Shown here: positions 23,657-32,739 of the stretch, piece after piece
Layout: the number at the start of each line of letters is the position of its first letter
Position numbering within the stretch: position 1 is the stretch's first letter
Assembly: GCF_001077535.1 (NCBI RefSeq)
Contig: NZ_CP011968.1
Coordinates: 2,418,001-2,482,000 of the forward strand
Direction: 5' to 3'
Source: Clostridioides difficile ATCC 9689 = DSM 1296
GTDB lineage: Bacteria; Bacillota; Clostridia; Peptostreptococcales; Peptostreptococcaceae
DNA: 64,000 nt
Notes under the pieces: model-generated
The model's input: only the letters and a program-made list of their open reading frames with translations
What the model was told of the DNA's origin: nothing
The model's database searches: none
Made by a program: the position numbers and the translations under genes

Positions 23657-24505
23657 TTATTCATTTTTAAACAATTTTATAGCATTTGTAGTTTTAATTT
23701 TCCTTTCAATAGCTTCATTAGAAAGTTCTTTTACTACCTGTGTATATACTAAATCAATAATGAAAAATTGTGCTAATTTAGAAGATATTGAACCGGTTTC
23801 CAGTACTGTTTCTCCCGATACATAAGATAAGTGTACATCTGAAATATCCTTTAATTCAGAATTTTTATTTTCAGTAATTGATATAATTTTAGCATTATTG
23901 GCTCTTGCAAGCTTTACAGTTTTTATAATCTCTTCTGTTTCACCAGAATGTGAAATTGCAATTATTAAATCTCCTTCTTCCATTATGGAAGACATCATTA
24001 TCATTGTATGACTACTGTCAAAACTTACACAATTAAGACCTATTCTCATAAATTTATAGTTTGAATCCTGTGCTATTATACCAGAATATCCAATACCTAT
24101 GAAGTAAACTTTCTTTGCATTTATTATAAGCCTTGCGCAGTCATGTACATCCTTACTATTGATTATCTCTACTGTGTTCTCTAAAGTGGTTACATTTGAA
24201 CTTAAAAGTTTTTTTGCTGTATCCAAAGCTGGCTCATCATTTTGTATATTTTTATTTATAATATTTTTTTTATTGATAGTTGATATTTCTTGTGCTAAAG
24301 TAACTTTAAAATCCTGTAATCCATTAAAATTCATTTTTTTTACAAACCTAGTTATAGTTGCTTCACCAATATTGCTCTCTTTAGCTATTTGTGATATTGG
24401 TTTATAAAATACATCATCTATATTTTCTTTTATATAAGCTATTAATAATTTATCTGATTTTGTGACTTTAAAAGTTGGTGATTCCAATTGTTCTAAAATA
24501 CTCAT
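23657..24505 (-). CDS. RpiR/MurR family regulator of the sialic-acid genes
   Basis: The 282-residue protein has an N-terminal HTH_6 domain (ISQIAKESNIGEATITRFVK, residues ~38-57) and a C-terminal SIS sugar-isomerase domain (YFIGIGYSGIIAQD, IAISHSGETEE). RpiR proteins of this type sense sugar phosphates, and NanR of clostridia, which responds to N-acetylmannosamine-6-phosphate, belongs to this family. It is the last gene of the nan cluster, 18 bases after the ROK kinase, so it is probably autoregulated with it. Confidence 0.87.
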   Translation of the reverse strand: MSILEQLESPTFKVTKSDKLLIAYIKENIDDVFYKPISQIAKESNIGEATITRFVKKMNFNGLQDFKVTLAQEISTINKKNIINKNIQNDEPALDTAKKLLSSNVTTLENTVEIINSKDVHDCARLIINAKKVYFIGIGYSGIIAQDSNYKFMRIGLNCVSFDSSHTMIMMSSIMEEGDLIIAISHSGETEEIIKTVKLARANNAKIISITENKNSELKDISDVHLSYVSGETVLETGSISSKLAQFFIIDLVYTQVVKELSNEAIERKIKTTNAIKLFKNE

Positions 24506-24523
24506 TAAAAACCCTTCTATTCT

Positions 24524-25411
24524 TTATATTTTGTTTAAAAAATTATATAATGCTCCAAGCATTCCTGCATCATTTTGTCTCTTTGCAAATTCTATATTAG
24601 TGTTTTTGTAAACTCTCTCTATAAGAACCTCCTTTAATGCTTTGTCTATTTTTTGTTTTAGGAACTTTTCTTGTGCCATAATCCCACCACCTAAAATTAC
24701 CACTTCTGGATTTATTACATAACATATATTTGCGATTCCAACTGCTAATGATTTTATCATATTATCGAGTTCTTTTAAACAATCTTCATCATTATTCTTT
24801 GCTAAATCAAAAATTATTTTTCCATTTAAGTCATTTTCATTCAAATTTTTTATTTTTGCTACTTTTTTAATTAGACTGCTAGTAGATGCCAATTCTTGAA
24901 AAGAACTTCCATTTACATTCATATATCCTACTTCACCAGCACTATTACTAAACCCATTTATCAGTTTATTATTTATTATAATACATCCACCAATTCCAGT
25001 ACCTATTGTTAAACATATAGAAGATGTTGCACCTCTACCTGCTCCAAGCCACATTTCACCAAGTCCAGCACAATTAACATCATTTTCAACTTCACATTTT
25101 ATATTAAACTCTTTTTCTACTTCTTTTTTTAATTGCATGCCCTTATAGTTTGGAATTAATTCTTCTAATGCAAATAGTATTTTACCTTCAACTGGGTCAA
25201 CCATACCTGCAGTTGATATACATATACCACTTATTTCATTTTCCTCTATATATTTTTTTACTATATCTTTTATTTTGGCTAATATTCCTTCTCCACCTTT
25301 TTCCTTTGCTTCAGTATCAAGACTTGATTTATCAATTATAAATCCATCTTCTCTAATAAAACCATATTTTATTGAAGTACCCCCAACATCTATACAAACG
25401 TAATTTTTCAT
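24524..25411 (-). CDS. nanK: ROK kinase, probable N-acetylmannosamine kinase
   Basis: The 295-residue protein has the ROK features: the N-terminal phosphate loop VCIDVGGTSIKYG, the catalytic DVNCAGLGEMWLG and an ATP-binding CLTIGTGIGGCII. The ROK zinc-binding Cys/His motif is not evident, as in several NanK proteins. In this cluster the expected reaction is ATP-dependent phosphorylation of ManNAc, the product of NanA. The start is ATG 25411 behind GGAGATATG. The substrate is inferred from context, as ROK members also include glucokinases. Confidence 0.88.
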   Translation of the reverse strand: MKNYVCIDVGGTSIKYGFIREDGFIIDKSSLDTEAKEKGGEGILAKIKDIVKKYIEENEISGICISTAGMVDPVEGKILFALEELIPNYKGMQLKKEVEKEFNIKCEVENDVNCAGLGEMWLGAGRGATSSICLTIGTGIGGCIIINNKLINGFSNSAGEVGYMNVNGSSFQELASTSSLIKKVAKIKNLNENDLNGKIIFDLAKNNDEDCLKELDNMIKSLAVGIANICYVINPEVVILGGGIMAQEKFLKQKIDKALKEVLIERVYKNTNIEFAKRQNDAGMLGALYNFLNKI

Positions 25412-25468
25412 AACATATCTCCATACAAATTATTTTTATAAATTAACAACTCTATTTAAAATTTTATA

Positions 25469-26272
25469 TTACACAAATCTTTTACTTATCTTTTCCAATT
25501 CACAGATATATTTCCTTGCTTCTGATAAGTCTATAGTATCACTTAATACACTTTTTTCTTTGGTTATATGATACTTATAAATATTTTTACATAAGTCCTC
25601 TCCTAACATATTAAGACCTTCTTGAGTGTAATGAACATCATCAATAGTTAATCCTCTGTCATGAAACTGCATAGCAATTTTGCTTCCTACACATAATATA
25701 TCACATTCACTACAAGCCGACTCCTGTGCTGCTGCAATTCGTCTTGTTCTAATAAAATATTCATCTTCTCCAAGCCAATAACCAGTTAAACTTACAAACA
25801 TTTTATCAATCATACATTCTTCTTTAAGCCTATACGCAATTTTTTTTAGACTTTCTTTATAGTACAATACATCACTACCATATTTTGCATCACTTTCACC
25901 TTGAATCCAAATAACGTATTTATTTTCTATATTATAATGTTTACTTAAGGTAGTACAGCCTGTATTAAATTTTTCTATAGTGTCATTTAGAAACCAGTTA
26001 TTATCATGATTCCAGTTTTTTATTCTTGAACCATCTTTTGCATTGTGAATAAAACAAACTTTATTTCCAGTAAGCTTATTCCATTCATTTGAAAATGCAG
26101 GTGCTATAGTACCATCACCTTCTGAAGTCTCTAGCTCACATCTCATATTTATAATTTCATCAGTACTCAAATATTCAAAACAATTTTCATTTGGAATGAT
26201 GCTCTCTTTTGGATTTCCCAATCCTCTAGCATTGCTTTGTCCTATTAATAAGAATACATCTATATTTTCCAT
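25469..26272 (-). CDS. SGNH-type sialate O-acetylesterase-like protein
   Basis: The 267-residue protein starts at ATG 26272 behind AAAGGAG. It belongs to the SASA/DUF303 carbohydrate acetylesterase group: the nucleophile Ser lies in FLLIGQSNARG (residues ~8-18), the block III-like WIQGESDA is present, and the acid/base Asp-x-x-His is in DDVHYT near residue 216. There is no signal peptide, so it acts inside the cell. It probably removes O-acetyl groups from imported sialic acids, which fits its place in the nan cluster. Confidence 0.87.
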   Translation of the reverse strand: MENIDVFLLIGQSNARGLGNPKESIIPNENCFEYLSTDEIINMRCELETSEGDGTIAPAFSNEWNKLTGNKVCFIHNAKDGSRIKNWNHDNNWFLNDTIEKFNTGCTTLSKHYNIENKYVIWIQGESDAKYGSDVLYYKESLKKIAYRLKEECMIDKMFVSLTGYWLGEDEYFIRTRRIAAAQESACSECDILCVGSKIAMQFHDRGLTIDDVHYTQEGLNMLGEDLCKNIYKYHITKEKSVLSDTIDLSEARKYICELEKISKRFV

Positions 26273-26330
26273 AAGTTAACTCCTTTACAAAATTTTAAGC
26301 TTTTAATTATTTTCAATTTTCTCATAAAAA

Positions 26331-26414
26331 ACTAAGGCTGAAAATAGTAATCTAACTAAAATTTACGAAGTCTCACTAATCGCTGAAAGTTAAATCACTA
26401 TTTTCAGCCCTAGT
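26331..26414 (-). terminator. Long RNA hairpin between yhcH-like and esterase genes
   Basis: Two 26-base arms (26331-26356 and 26389-26414) match at 23 positions; in the - strand transcript the other three become G-U pairs, so all 26 pair. A run of about six U follows. It should terminate or reduce transcription between the two parts of the nan cluster. Confidence 0.75.
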
Positions 26415-26431
26415 GGTTATATAAATTATCA

Positions 26432-26884
26432 TTATCTAACCAAAACCTTAAAAATAGCTTTTTTGATATTTTCTTTTTCTAAAACTTTTATTCCTGTCAT
26501 ATGAGCATCTTCCGGATAACAAACTAAAAAATCACCTTTTCTAAGTTCCATGTATCCATTATTTTTACCATCAAGAGGCAAGAAATCGCCCTTTTCTTCA
26601 TATATTTTTTGTTCTAAATTTTCTATAAAATTTATATCTATTCGTTCACATCCATCAAGCATCAAATGAACATCTATATACTTCTTATGAGCTTCCCAGA
26701 ATCTATCTTCTTTTTCACAAGTTTTATACTCTACAATATTCACAAAAATATCATCACCATCTATTGTATAAGTACCTTTTTCATAATCTATTAATGAATT
26801 ATCTTTAGCATATTCAAAACATCTAAGTAAATCTTCATGCAATGTTGAATATGTCTTACTATGATTTATATTTCCAAATATCAT
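26432..26884 (-). CDS. YhcH/YjgK/YiaL family protein, probable sialic-acid anomerase
   Basis: The 150-residue cupin-like protein belongs to the YhcH/YjgK/YiaL (EbgC-related) family, with conserved WEAHKKYIDVHLMLDG and AHMTGIKV carrying the metal-binding His and acidic residues. E. coli YhcH (NanQ) speeds anomer conversion of sialic acid. Its presence after the transporter supports the same job here. The start is ATG 26884, about eight bases after GGGAGAT; the in-frame GTG 26890 lies within the spacer. Confidence 0.88.
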   Translation of the reverse strand: MIFGNINHSKTYSTLHEDLLRCFEYAKDNSLIDYEKGTYTIDGDDIFVNIVEYKTCEKEDRFWEAHKKYIDVHLMLDGCERIDINFIENLEQKIYEEKGDFLPLDGKNNGYMELRKGDFLVCYPEDAHMTGIKVLEKENIKKAIFKVLVR

Positions 26885-26952
26885 AAGCACTATCTCCCTA
26901 TATAATTATAAAGTCTATTTTTATACTTTTATATACAAAGTATATTATACAA

Positions 26953-26994
26953 TCTTATAGAGTAACTAAATTATTTATCTAATCACTCTATAAG
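26953..26994 (-). other. Intercistronic hairpin downstream of nanT
   Basis: TCTTATAGAGT and ACTCTATAAGA form a perfect 11-bp stem. There is no T-run, so RNA processing or stability is more likely than termination. Confidence 0.5.
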
Positions 26995-27013
26995 ACAATT
27001 TATCATTTAAATA

Positions 27014-28516
27014 TTATTTTTCATAATAAACAGTAGTCTCAGCTTTTGGTAAAGATACTTTTGCTTTAACTTTAGCTTCTATTGCACTAACTATTGTACC
27101 TACCACTACAGAAGTCGTGATTGTTATTAGAGAATATGCCCAAGAAGTTACTTCTGGCATACGGTATTTTAAATAAACAACTAAAATTGCTGATACTATG
27201 AATCCAACATATGCTCCCATTTTAGTCGCTTTTTTACAAAATGCACCAAGTACAAATATTCCTGCTAAAACACCTAGTACTAGCCCCATAAAACTATTAA
27301 ACCATTCATATGCTGACTTTATTTCTCCATTTGCTAATACTATTGCAACAGCTATAGAAAGTATACCTACACCTAATGATATATATTGTGCTATCTTAGT
27401 TTGCTTTTCCATACTTATATCTTTTGTTATGATAGTTTGTATATCTAAAGTCCAACTTGTAGCAACTGAATTAAGCCCTGTCGATAAAGTTGATTGAGAA
27501 GCTGCATATATCGCTGCAAGTAGTATTCCTGTTATACCCACTGGTAATTCATAAGCTATATATGATGCAAATACTTGGTCTTGTTGAACTGTTTGAGCTA
27601 AATCTGGGTTTTGAGTATAGTATATAAATAAACAAGTTCCAATTAGATAAAATACTGTTGCAAGTCCCATTGATAAAACACCATTTCCATATGTCATTTT
27701 ATTAAGTTGCTTTATATCAGTTGTTGTAGTAAACCTTTGAACTATATCTTGACTCGATACATATGATGAAAAAGTATTAAGACCAGCTCCAATAAATATT
27801 ATAAATGCACTTGTAGATAGTATATTTTTATCAAACATAACTTCATTACTTGCTAAGAACTTGTGTCCAGTTGTAAGAGTATCCATTACTGTTCCAAAAC
27901 CACCATTTATACTTGCTATTAAATAGAACAATGTCCCTGTAACACCTACTATTAATACCATACCTTGTATAAAATCGGTCCACAAGACAGCCTTTAATCC
28001 ACCTGTATATGAATAAATTATTGCTATTACACCCATAACTACTATCAATACATTTACAGGTATTCCTGTAAGACCAGCTAGAACCACTGATGGAAGATAC
28101 ATTATGATAGACATACGTCCTATTTGATATATTATAAACATCAAAGCTCCAAGTACTCTAAGACCTTTACTTTCGTATCTCATTTCTAAGTATTCATATG
28201 CTGTATCTATTTCTAACCTACTATATAGAGGTAAGAAAAATTTTATTGTCAAAGGTATTGCTATAAACATACCTAATTGTGCAAACCACAAAATCCAAGT
28301 ACCACCATAAGAATTTCCTGCTAATGATAAAAATGATATTGGACTTAATAATGTGGCAAATATTGATACTGATGTAACCCACCACGGAATAGTTCCATCA
28401 CCTTTGAAGAACTCTTTTCCCTTCATTTCCTTTTTTGAAAATAACAATCCTGCAAATAAAACTGCCAATAAGTAAACCACTAGTATTGCAAAATCTATCC
28501 AAGTAAATCCTACCAT
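27014..28516 (-). CDS. nanT: Sodium:solute symporter, probable sialic acid transporter
   Basis: The 500-residue protein has about 13 membrane helices and the sodium:solute symporter pattern, such as FATLLSPISFLSLAGNSYGG, the LKAVLWTDFIQGMVLIVGV segment and AIYAASQSTLSTGLNSVATS. SSS-family transporters carry Neu5Ac in several bacteria. It sits between nanA and the YhcH-like gene. ATG 28516 follows GGGAGGATTAG. The call as NanT rests on context; sodium coupling is a family property. Confidence 0.9.
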   Translation of the reverse strand: MVGFTWIDFAILVVYLLAVLFAGLLFSKKEMKGKEFFKGDGTIPWWVTSVSIFATLLSPISFLSLAGNSYGGTWILWFAQLGMFIAIPLTIKFFLPLYSRLEIDTAYEYLEMRYESKGLRVLGALMFIIYQIGRMSIIMYLPSVVLAGLTGIPVNVLIVVMGVIAIIYSYTGGLKAVLWTDFIQGMVLIVGVTGTLFYLIASINGGFGTVMDTLTTGHKFLASNEVMFDKNILSTSAFIIFIGAGLNTFSSYVSSQDIVQRFTTTTDIKQLNKMTYGNGVLSMGLATVFYLIGTCLFIYYTQNPDLAQTVQQDQVFASYIAYELPVGITGILLAAIYAASQSTLSTGLNSVATSWTLDIQTIITKDISMEKQTKIAQYISLGVGILSIAVAIVLANGEIKSAYEWFNSFMGLVLGVLAGIFVLGAFCKKATKMGAYVGFIVSAILVVYLKYRMPEVTSWAYSLITITTSVVVGTIVSAIEAKVKAKVSLPKAETTVYYEK

Positions 28517-28548
28517 TTGACTAATCCTCCCATACTAAAAGTATTTTA

Positions 28549-29430
28549 TTAAAAATACTTTCTGTATATTTCTTTTGCTCTTGATTTCATTTCATCAGTT
28601 GCTTCTTTCATAGGTTGTCTACAGTATCCAGCCTCAACACCTTGTTCTTCAAGTAGTAATTTAATTGTTTGATATAAGCCATTTCCTAATATATCTGTTA
28701 TTAAATCATTAGTCACATGTTGTACTTCAAGTGCTTCTGATATTTTTTCATTCTTAGTTAATTCGAATATTTGTCTAGCTCTGACACCGTTTACATTGAA
28801 TGTAGAACCAATTGCCCCATCTACACCTAAAACTGTAGCTGGTAACATCATTTCATCAAATCCTGCAAATATTAATTTATTTGGGAATGTTTTTCTCATT
28901 CTCTCTAATAAGTAGAAATCTGCTGCTGTAAACTTAACACCTATTATTTTTTCATTTTCAAATAATTCTCCAAACTGGTCTAAACTCATATCAACACCAG
29001 TTAAAAATGGTATAGAGTATATTATTAATCTATTATCTACAGAATTTATTATTGTATTATAATAGTGTTTTATTTCTTCAAAATCAAATTTATAGTAAAA
29101 AGGTGTAACAGCACTTATTGCATCATATCCTAAATCAGTTGTAAATTTAGCAAGTTCTACAGCTTCTTTTAAATTAACTGAACCAACTTGAGCTATTAAT
29201 TTTATTTCTTCTTTCACTTCATCTTTAGCTATTTCAAATATTCTTTTCTTTTCATCAGTTGAAAGCATGAAGTTTTCCCCTGTACTTCCTCCTACATAAA
29301 GACCATCTACTTTACAAACATCTATATTGTGTCTAATTATTTGTCTTAACCCTTTTTCATTTATATTTCCTTCCTTATCAAATGAAACTAATAATGCTGA
29401 ATAAATTCCCTTCATATCTGTTGTTCTCAT
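28549..29430 (-). CDS. nanA: N-acetylneuraminate lyase
   Basis: The 293-residue TIM-barrel enzyme splits sialic acid into ManNAc and pyruvate. It has GGSTGENF (carboxylate-binding), the Tyr in LIIYSIPFLTG and the Schiff-base Lys in IGVKFTAADFY. The length matches NanA. The start is ATG 29430 (MRTTDMKGIYSALL), six bases after GGAGGTAAA; the upstream frame overlaps the ribosome site. It lies about 70 bases downstream of nanE. Confidence 0.95.
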   Translation of the reverse strand: MRTTDMKGIYSALLVSFDKEGNINEKGLRQIIRHNIDVCKVDGLYVGGSTGENFMLSTDEKKRIFEIAKDEVKEEIKLIAQVGSVNLKEAVELAKFTTDLGYDAISAVTPFYYKFDFEEIKHYYNTIINSVDNRLIIYSIPFLTGVDMSLDQFGELFENEKIIGVKFTAADFYLLERMRKTFPNKLIFAGFDEMMLPATVLGVDGAIGSTFNVNGVRARQIFELTKNEKISEALEVQHVTNDLITDILGNGLYQTIKLLLEEQGVEAGYCRQPMKEATDEMKSRAKEIYRKYF

Positions 29431-29499
29431 ATCTTTACCTCCAATTTTAATTTTCAAATATAGTTAAATATAATAATTTTTTAATTTATAAATTAATTT

Positions 29500-30171
29500 T
29501 TAATTAATTTCAATTGCTTTAACAAATTTTTCTGTTATTAATTGTGGTCTTGTTATTGCTGAACCTACTACTGATGAATGAACACCCAACTCAAAGACCT
29601 TTTTTAAATCTTGAGGAGTATTTACCTTTCCTTCAGCTATTACAGGTATTTCTAAATCTTTAACTAATCTTTCCATTAATACAAAATCTGGACCTTCTAA
29701 TGTTTTAGTATATGGAGTATATCCAGATAGTGTAGTTGAAACGCAATCTACACCGTACTCTTGTGCTTTGATAGCCTCATCATAATTTGAAATATCTGCC
29801 ATTACTAGAACACCGTTTTCTTTTATATACTTTATAAGTTCTTTTAAGTCTTCATTATTTGGTCTAACTCTATTGGTAGCATCTAATGCTATCATTTCAC
29901 ACCCTGTTGTTAAAAGTTCATCAACTTCTTTTTTAGTTGGCGTTATATATATATCTGAATCTTCATAGTTTCTCTTTATAATACCTATAACAGGAAGTCC
30001 AGTAACTTTTTTTATTTCAATAATATCTTCAACTCCTTGAGCTCTAATTCCAACAGCTCCACCTTCCATAGCAGCCTTAGCCATTCTCCCCATTATAAAA
30101 GGACTATGAAGAGGTTCATCTTCTAAAGCTTGGCATGATACTATTAATCTTCCCTTTACCTTATCTAGCAT
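29500..30171 (-). CDS. nanE: N-acetylmannosamine-6-phosphate 2-epimerase
   Basis: The 223-residue TIM-barrel protein converts ManNAc-6-P to GlcNAc-6-P, which then enters amino-sugar metabolism. It has the NanE family stretches GGAVGIRAQG, PVIGIIKRNY, MIALDATNRVRP and PVIAEGKVNTPQDLKKVFEL. It is the first gene of the nan cluster and is preceded by the promoter at 30221-30249. ATG 30171 follows ACGAGGTAA. Confidence 0.95.
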   Translation of the reverse strand: MLDKVKGRLIVSCQALEDEPLHSPFIMGRMAKAAMEGGAVGIRAQGVEDIIEIKKVTGLPVIGIIKRNYEDSDIYITPTKKEVDELLTTGCEMIALDATNRVRPNNEDLKELIKYIKENGVLVMADISNYDEAIKAQEYGVDCVSTTLSGYTPYTKTLEGPDFVLMERLVKDLEIPVIAEGKVNTPQDLKKVFELGVHSSVVGSAITRPQLITEKFVKAIEIN

Positions 30172-30220
30172 TTTTTAAATTACCTCGTTTCTGAAATTTA
30201 TTTTCTTGATTTATGTATTA

Positions 30221-30249
30221 ATAATAACATGAAAACTTTTTCTTTGCAA
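30221..30249 (-). promoter_or_regulatory. nan promoter with candidate operator in the spacer
   Basis: On the - strand, TTGCAA (30249-30244), a 17-base spacer and TATTAT (30226-30221) form a promoter. The spacer contains GAAAACTTTTTC at 30231-30242, an inverted repeat of GAAAA with TTTTC like operators of RpiR-type regulators. Confidence 0.55.
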
Positions 30250-30404
30250 TATTTTTTCATATTTTTTTCTTGCATCTATATTTTTACTGATTTATTTTAT
30301 ATATTAGCTTGTTTTTTACATTTAAAAGAAATTTTATTTCATTTTTTTGGTGTTTATTTTCATTTTATATAACTACTGTTATAAGTCCATTTAAATAATT
30401 TCAA

Positions 30405-30440
30405 TAAAAAAACCCATGTATACTATACATAGGTTTCCCA
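30405..30440 (-). terminator. Terminator of the zinc-ribbon gene
   Basis: ACCCATGTAT and ATACATAGGT arms form a stem followed by T7 on the - strand, just past the stop at 30444. Confidence 0.85.
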
Positions 30441-30443
30441 ATA

Positions 30444-30935
30444 TTATTCTAAATCTATTATAATTTTTCTTCCACAGCATGGACAAAATTCAGCCTCTGT
30501 ATCTATCTCACTTTCACAATAACCACAAATTATAAAATCATCACATTCATTTTCCAATTCAAATTTTTTACCACATTCAGCACAATATTTATCATTTACA
30601 TTTCCAACATAACCACACTCACAAGTTACATTACTTTCTGCCATTTCCATTTCATTAATTTCCATATTTTTTTCATAAATTAACTTATCAAGTTCTAGTA
30701 ACTCATCACAGAATTTATCAAAACTATTATCATTAATAGAATCTTCTCTAATTTTTTGATATGTCAGTATTCCCATTTCCAAGAATATCTTTGCTTTCTC
30801 TTCTTGAATATCATCAATCTCTCTATTTAATTTTGATTTTTCTTTATATAATTCAACTTTAAATTTTCCACTACCAAACTTTTTCTTAACCTTAGAAAAT
30901 TTATCATCTACTTTATTATTAGTATTTCCTTCCAC
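30444..30935 (-). CDS. Zinc-ribbon protein with helical N-terminal part
   Basis: The ~163-residue protein has a helical, coiled-coil-prone region (residues ~25-90) and then two zinc ribbons: CECGYVGNVNDKYCAECGKK and CGYCESEIDTEAEFCPCCGR. The function is unknown. A GTG start at 30935, seven bases after GGAGGG, is preferred to the in-frame TTG at 30950 that overlaps the site. It starts 21 bases after the membrane zinc-ribbon gene, so the two probably act together. Confidence 0.8.
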   Translation of the reverse strand: MEGNTNNKVDDKFSKVKKKFGSGKFKVELYKEKSKLNREIDDIQEEKAKIFLEMGILTYQKIREDSINDNSFDKFCDELLELDKLIYEKNMEINEMEMAESNVTCECGYVGNVNDKYCAECGKKFELENECDDFIICGYCESEIDTEAEFCPCCGRKIIIDLE

Positions 30936-30956
30936 AGAAATTCCCTCCAATCATAT

Positions 30957-32321
30957 TTAATCAGCTAAATTTAGCTTATATCCTATTAAAGATATCACAA
31001 AACTATATACAAATGAAATCACAATAGCTTGTAAGACTTTAAATTGCATTATTAAAGTTGTTCCATAATTAGTTGTATTAAAGAAATTAATATTACTATC
31101 TAGTATAAATGTACTAAATAAAGCCAATATTCCCATCAAAAATGCATAATATATACTAAATACTATTATAGGTCTTATACTATCTGTATTATACTTAAAT
31201 CTTAGCTTGTATCCATTTAATAATAATATTAACATAGACAATGCTCCCATTGCATAAAACATTAATTTAGTATCTCCAAATAAAGATGAAGAACTTAAAG
31301 TAAACATTGATACTGTTGAGTTTATTATGGTTACTGAAATTCCATTTGCAAAAGCCCACATATAACTAGCTATTTGTGGGAGTATAGTAAATAAATTTAA
31401 TCCATTTGAATAACTACTCATATCTAGTTCATTTAAGTAACTACTATCAGATATAGTTAGTACCAATAGTATTACTAATACTAAAACATAACCTAATATG
31501 AATGTTCTTATAGAATTTGAAAAAAGAGATAAATACATATTTTCTTTTTCATAACTTTTTTTATAAGTAGTTATGTATGTACATATAAACCCTAATACGA
31601 ATCCATTTAAAAGAACACTAAAAAATTCATAACTATATTCTAATGCATATCCATATTCTAACATACTATGTGAACTAGTTTTTACATTAGTAAAAATAGA
31701 TAAAATAGCTAAAACTAATCCATAAAAAATTCCAACTCCTAGAGAATTTGCTAATACAGTTTTTGAATCTCTACATCTTTTTCTCATAAAAATTAGGTTT
31801 GATATTAATAATACCAAAATAGGGATTATAAGTAATATCAACAAACCTATATTGGCATTTATAAACCCAGAACCCATCATGGTAGACATAGATACACTAA
31901 TTTGACCCAAGTTGAGAGCTAGGATTATATGTGCTGGATTTACTAAATAACTAATATCATTAAATTGAATAGTTATAATAGCTTTAAATATCAATGCAAT
32001 AATAAACAATATAAATATGGTTGTAAATGTTGTTAAAAATACACCTCTTTTATTTGCATGATATGAAAGCTCTTTTATTTTAGATTTCAAGTCTAGTTTT
32101 GTTTCAAGTGGTCTTAATGATGCTATTTCATAAAGTTCATTTCCACAAAATTTACAGTAATTATCCTTAGTATTATTTTCTTTATTGCAACTAGAACAAA
32201 TTTTTTCTTCTTTACTTTTAAGAGTGATATGGCTATTTTTTATTTTTCTAGTTGGTTCACCTGTATTTTTGGAATAATTATTATGTGAATAATTCATATT
32301 ATTTATTTTCTTTTCACCCAT
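30957..32321 (-). CDS. Zinc-ribbon membrane protein
   Basis: The 454-residue protein begins with a zinc ribbon (ICSSCNKEN...NYCKFCGNEL at residues ~40-65) and continues with roughly ten hydrophobic helices from residue ~95 to the end. It resembles the many uncharacterised Firmicute zinc-ribbon membrane proteins; no catalytic motif is seen. The start is ATG 32321 behind GGAGGGAAA, since the 12 codons upstream include the ribosome site. It is the first gene of a two-gene unit with the small zinc-ribbon protein. Confidence 0.8.
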   Translation of the reverse strand: MGEKKINNMNYSHNNYSKNTGEPTRKIKNSHITLKSKEEKICSSCNKENNTKDNYCKFCGNELYEIASLRPLETKLDLKSKIKELSYHANKRGVFLTTFTTIFILFIIALIFKAIITIQFNDISYLVNPAHIILALNLGQISVSMSTMMGSGFINANIGLLILLIIPILVLLISNLIFMRKRCRDSKTVLANSLGVGIFYGLVLAILSIFTNVKTSSHSMLEYGYALEYSYEFFSVLLNGFVLGFICTYITTYKKSYEKENMYLSLFSNSIRTFILGYVLVLVILLVLTISDSSYLNELDMSSYSNGLNLFTILPQIASYMWAFANGISVTIINSTVSMFTLSSSSLFGDTKLMFYAMGALSMLILLLNGYKLRFKYNTDSIRPIIVFSIYYAFLMGILALFSTFILDSNINFFNTTNYGTTLIMQFKVLQAIVISFVYSFVISLIGYKLNLAD

Positions 32322-32628
32322 TTTTTCCCTCCAAGTTTTACTATTGTAAATTATCAAATATAACTATATCATATAAAACTTAATTATACCTTAATTGGAT
32401 ATATTTATCTATTTTATTTGTTTATTGCTGTTGTTTTTTAACAGGTCTTGATATTTAAATAGTTTGTTAATGCGAACTTTATTATTTATATTTTATTATG
32501 CTTAATTTAAATTTATTCTATTCTTTATTTTCAGTAGTAAACTATCTGTAAATCTTAATTATAATAAAGTATTAATCAATAAAGTTACTCGACATTATCT
32601 AATAAATTTTATCTATCACAATTTTAGA

Positions 32629-32657
32629 TTGTTACACACAATATATTTTGATATAAT
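32629..32657 (+). promoter_or_regulatory. Promoter of the diguanylate cyclase gene
   Basis: TTGTTA and TATAAT spaced by 17 bases, 82 bases upstream of the ATG at 32740. Confidence 0.55.
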
Positions 32658-32670
32658 TAAATCATAAACG

Positions 32671-32712
32671 AAGTATTCCAAATATCTAATGATAGAAAGG
32701 AATACTTATTTT
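32671..32712 (+). terminator. Hairpin in the leader of the cyclase gene
   Basis: AAGTATTCC (32671-32679) pairs with GGAATACTT (32699-32707), followed by ATTTTTA. It sits between promoter and start codon, so it may attenuate expression. Confidence 0.5.
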
Positions 32713-32739
32713 TATGCTTTATTTTTAATGGAGGCTTAT

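Larger units (their letters stand above)
32322..32739. other. Divergent promoter region with 5' leader
   Basis: About 418 bases between the zinc-ribbon gene and the diguanylate cyclase. The cyclase side has TTGTTA (32629-32634), a 17-base spacer and TATAAT (32652-32657), then a hairpin at 32671-32707. I looked for a c-di-GMP riboswitch signature and did not see one. Confidence 0.6.
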
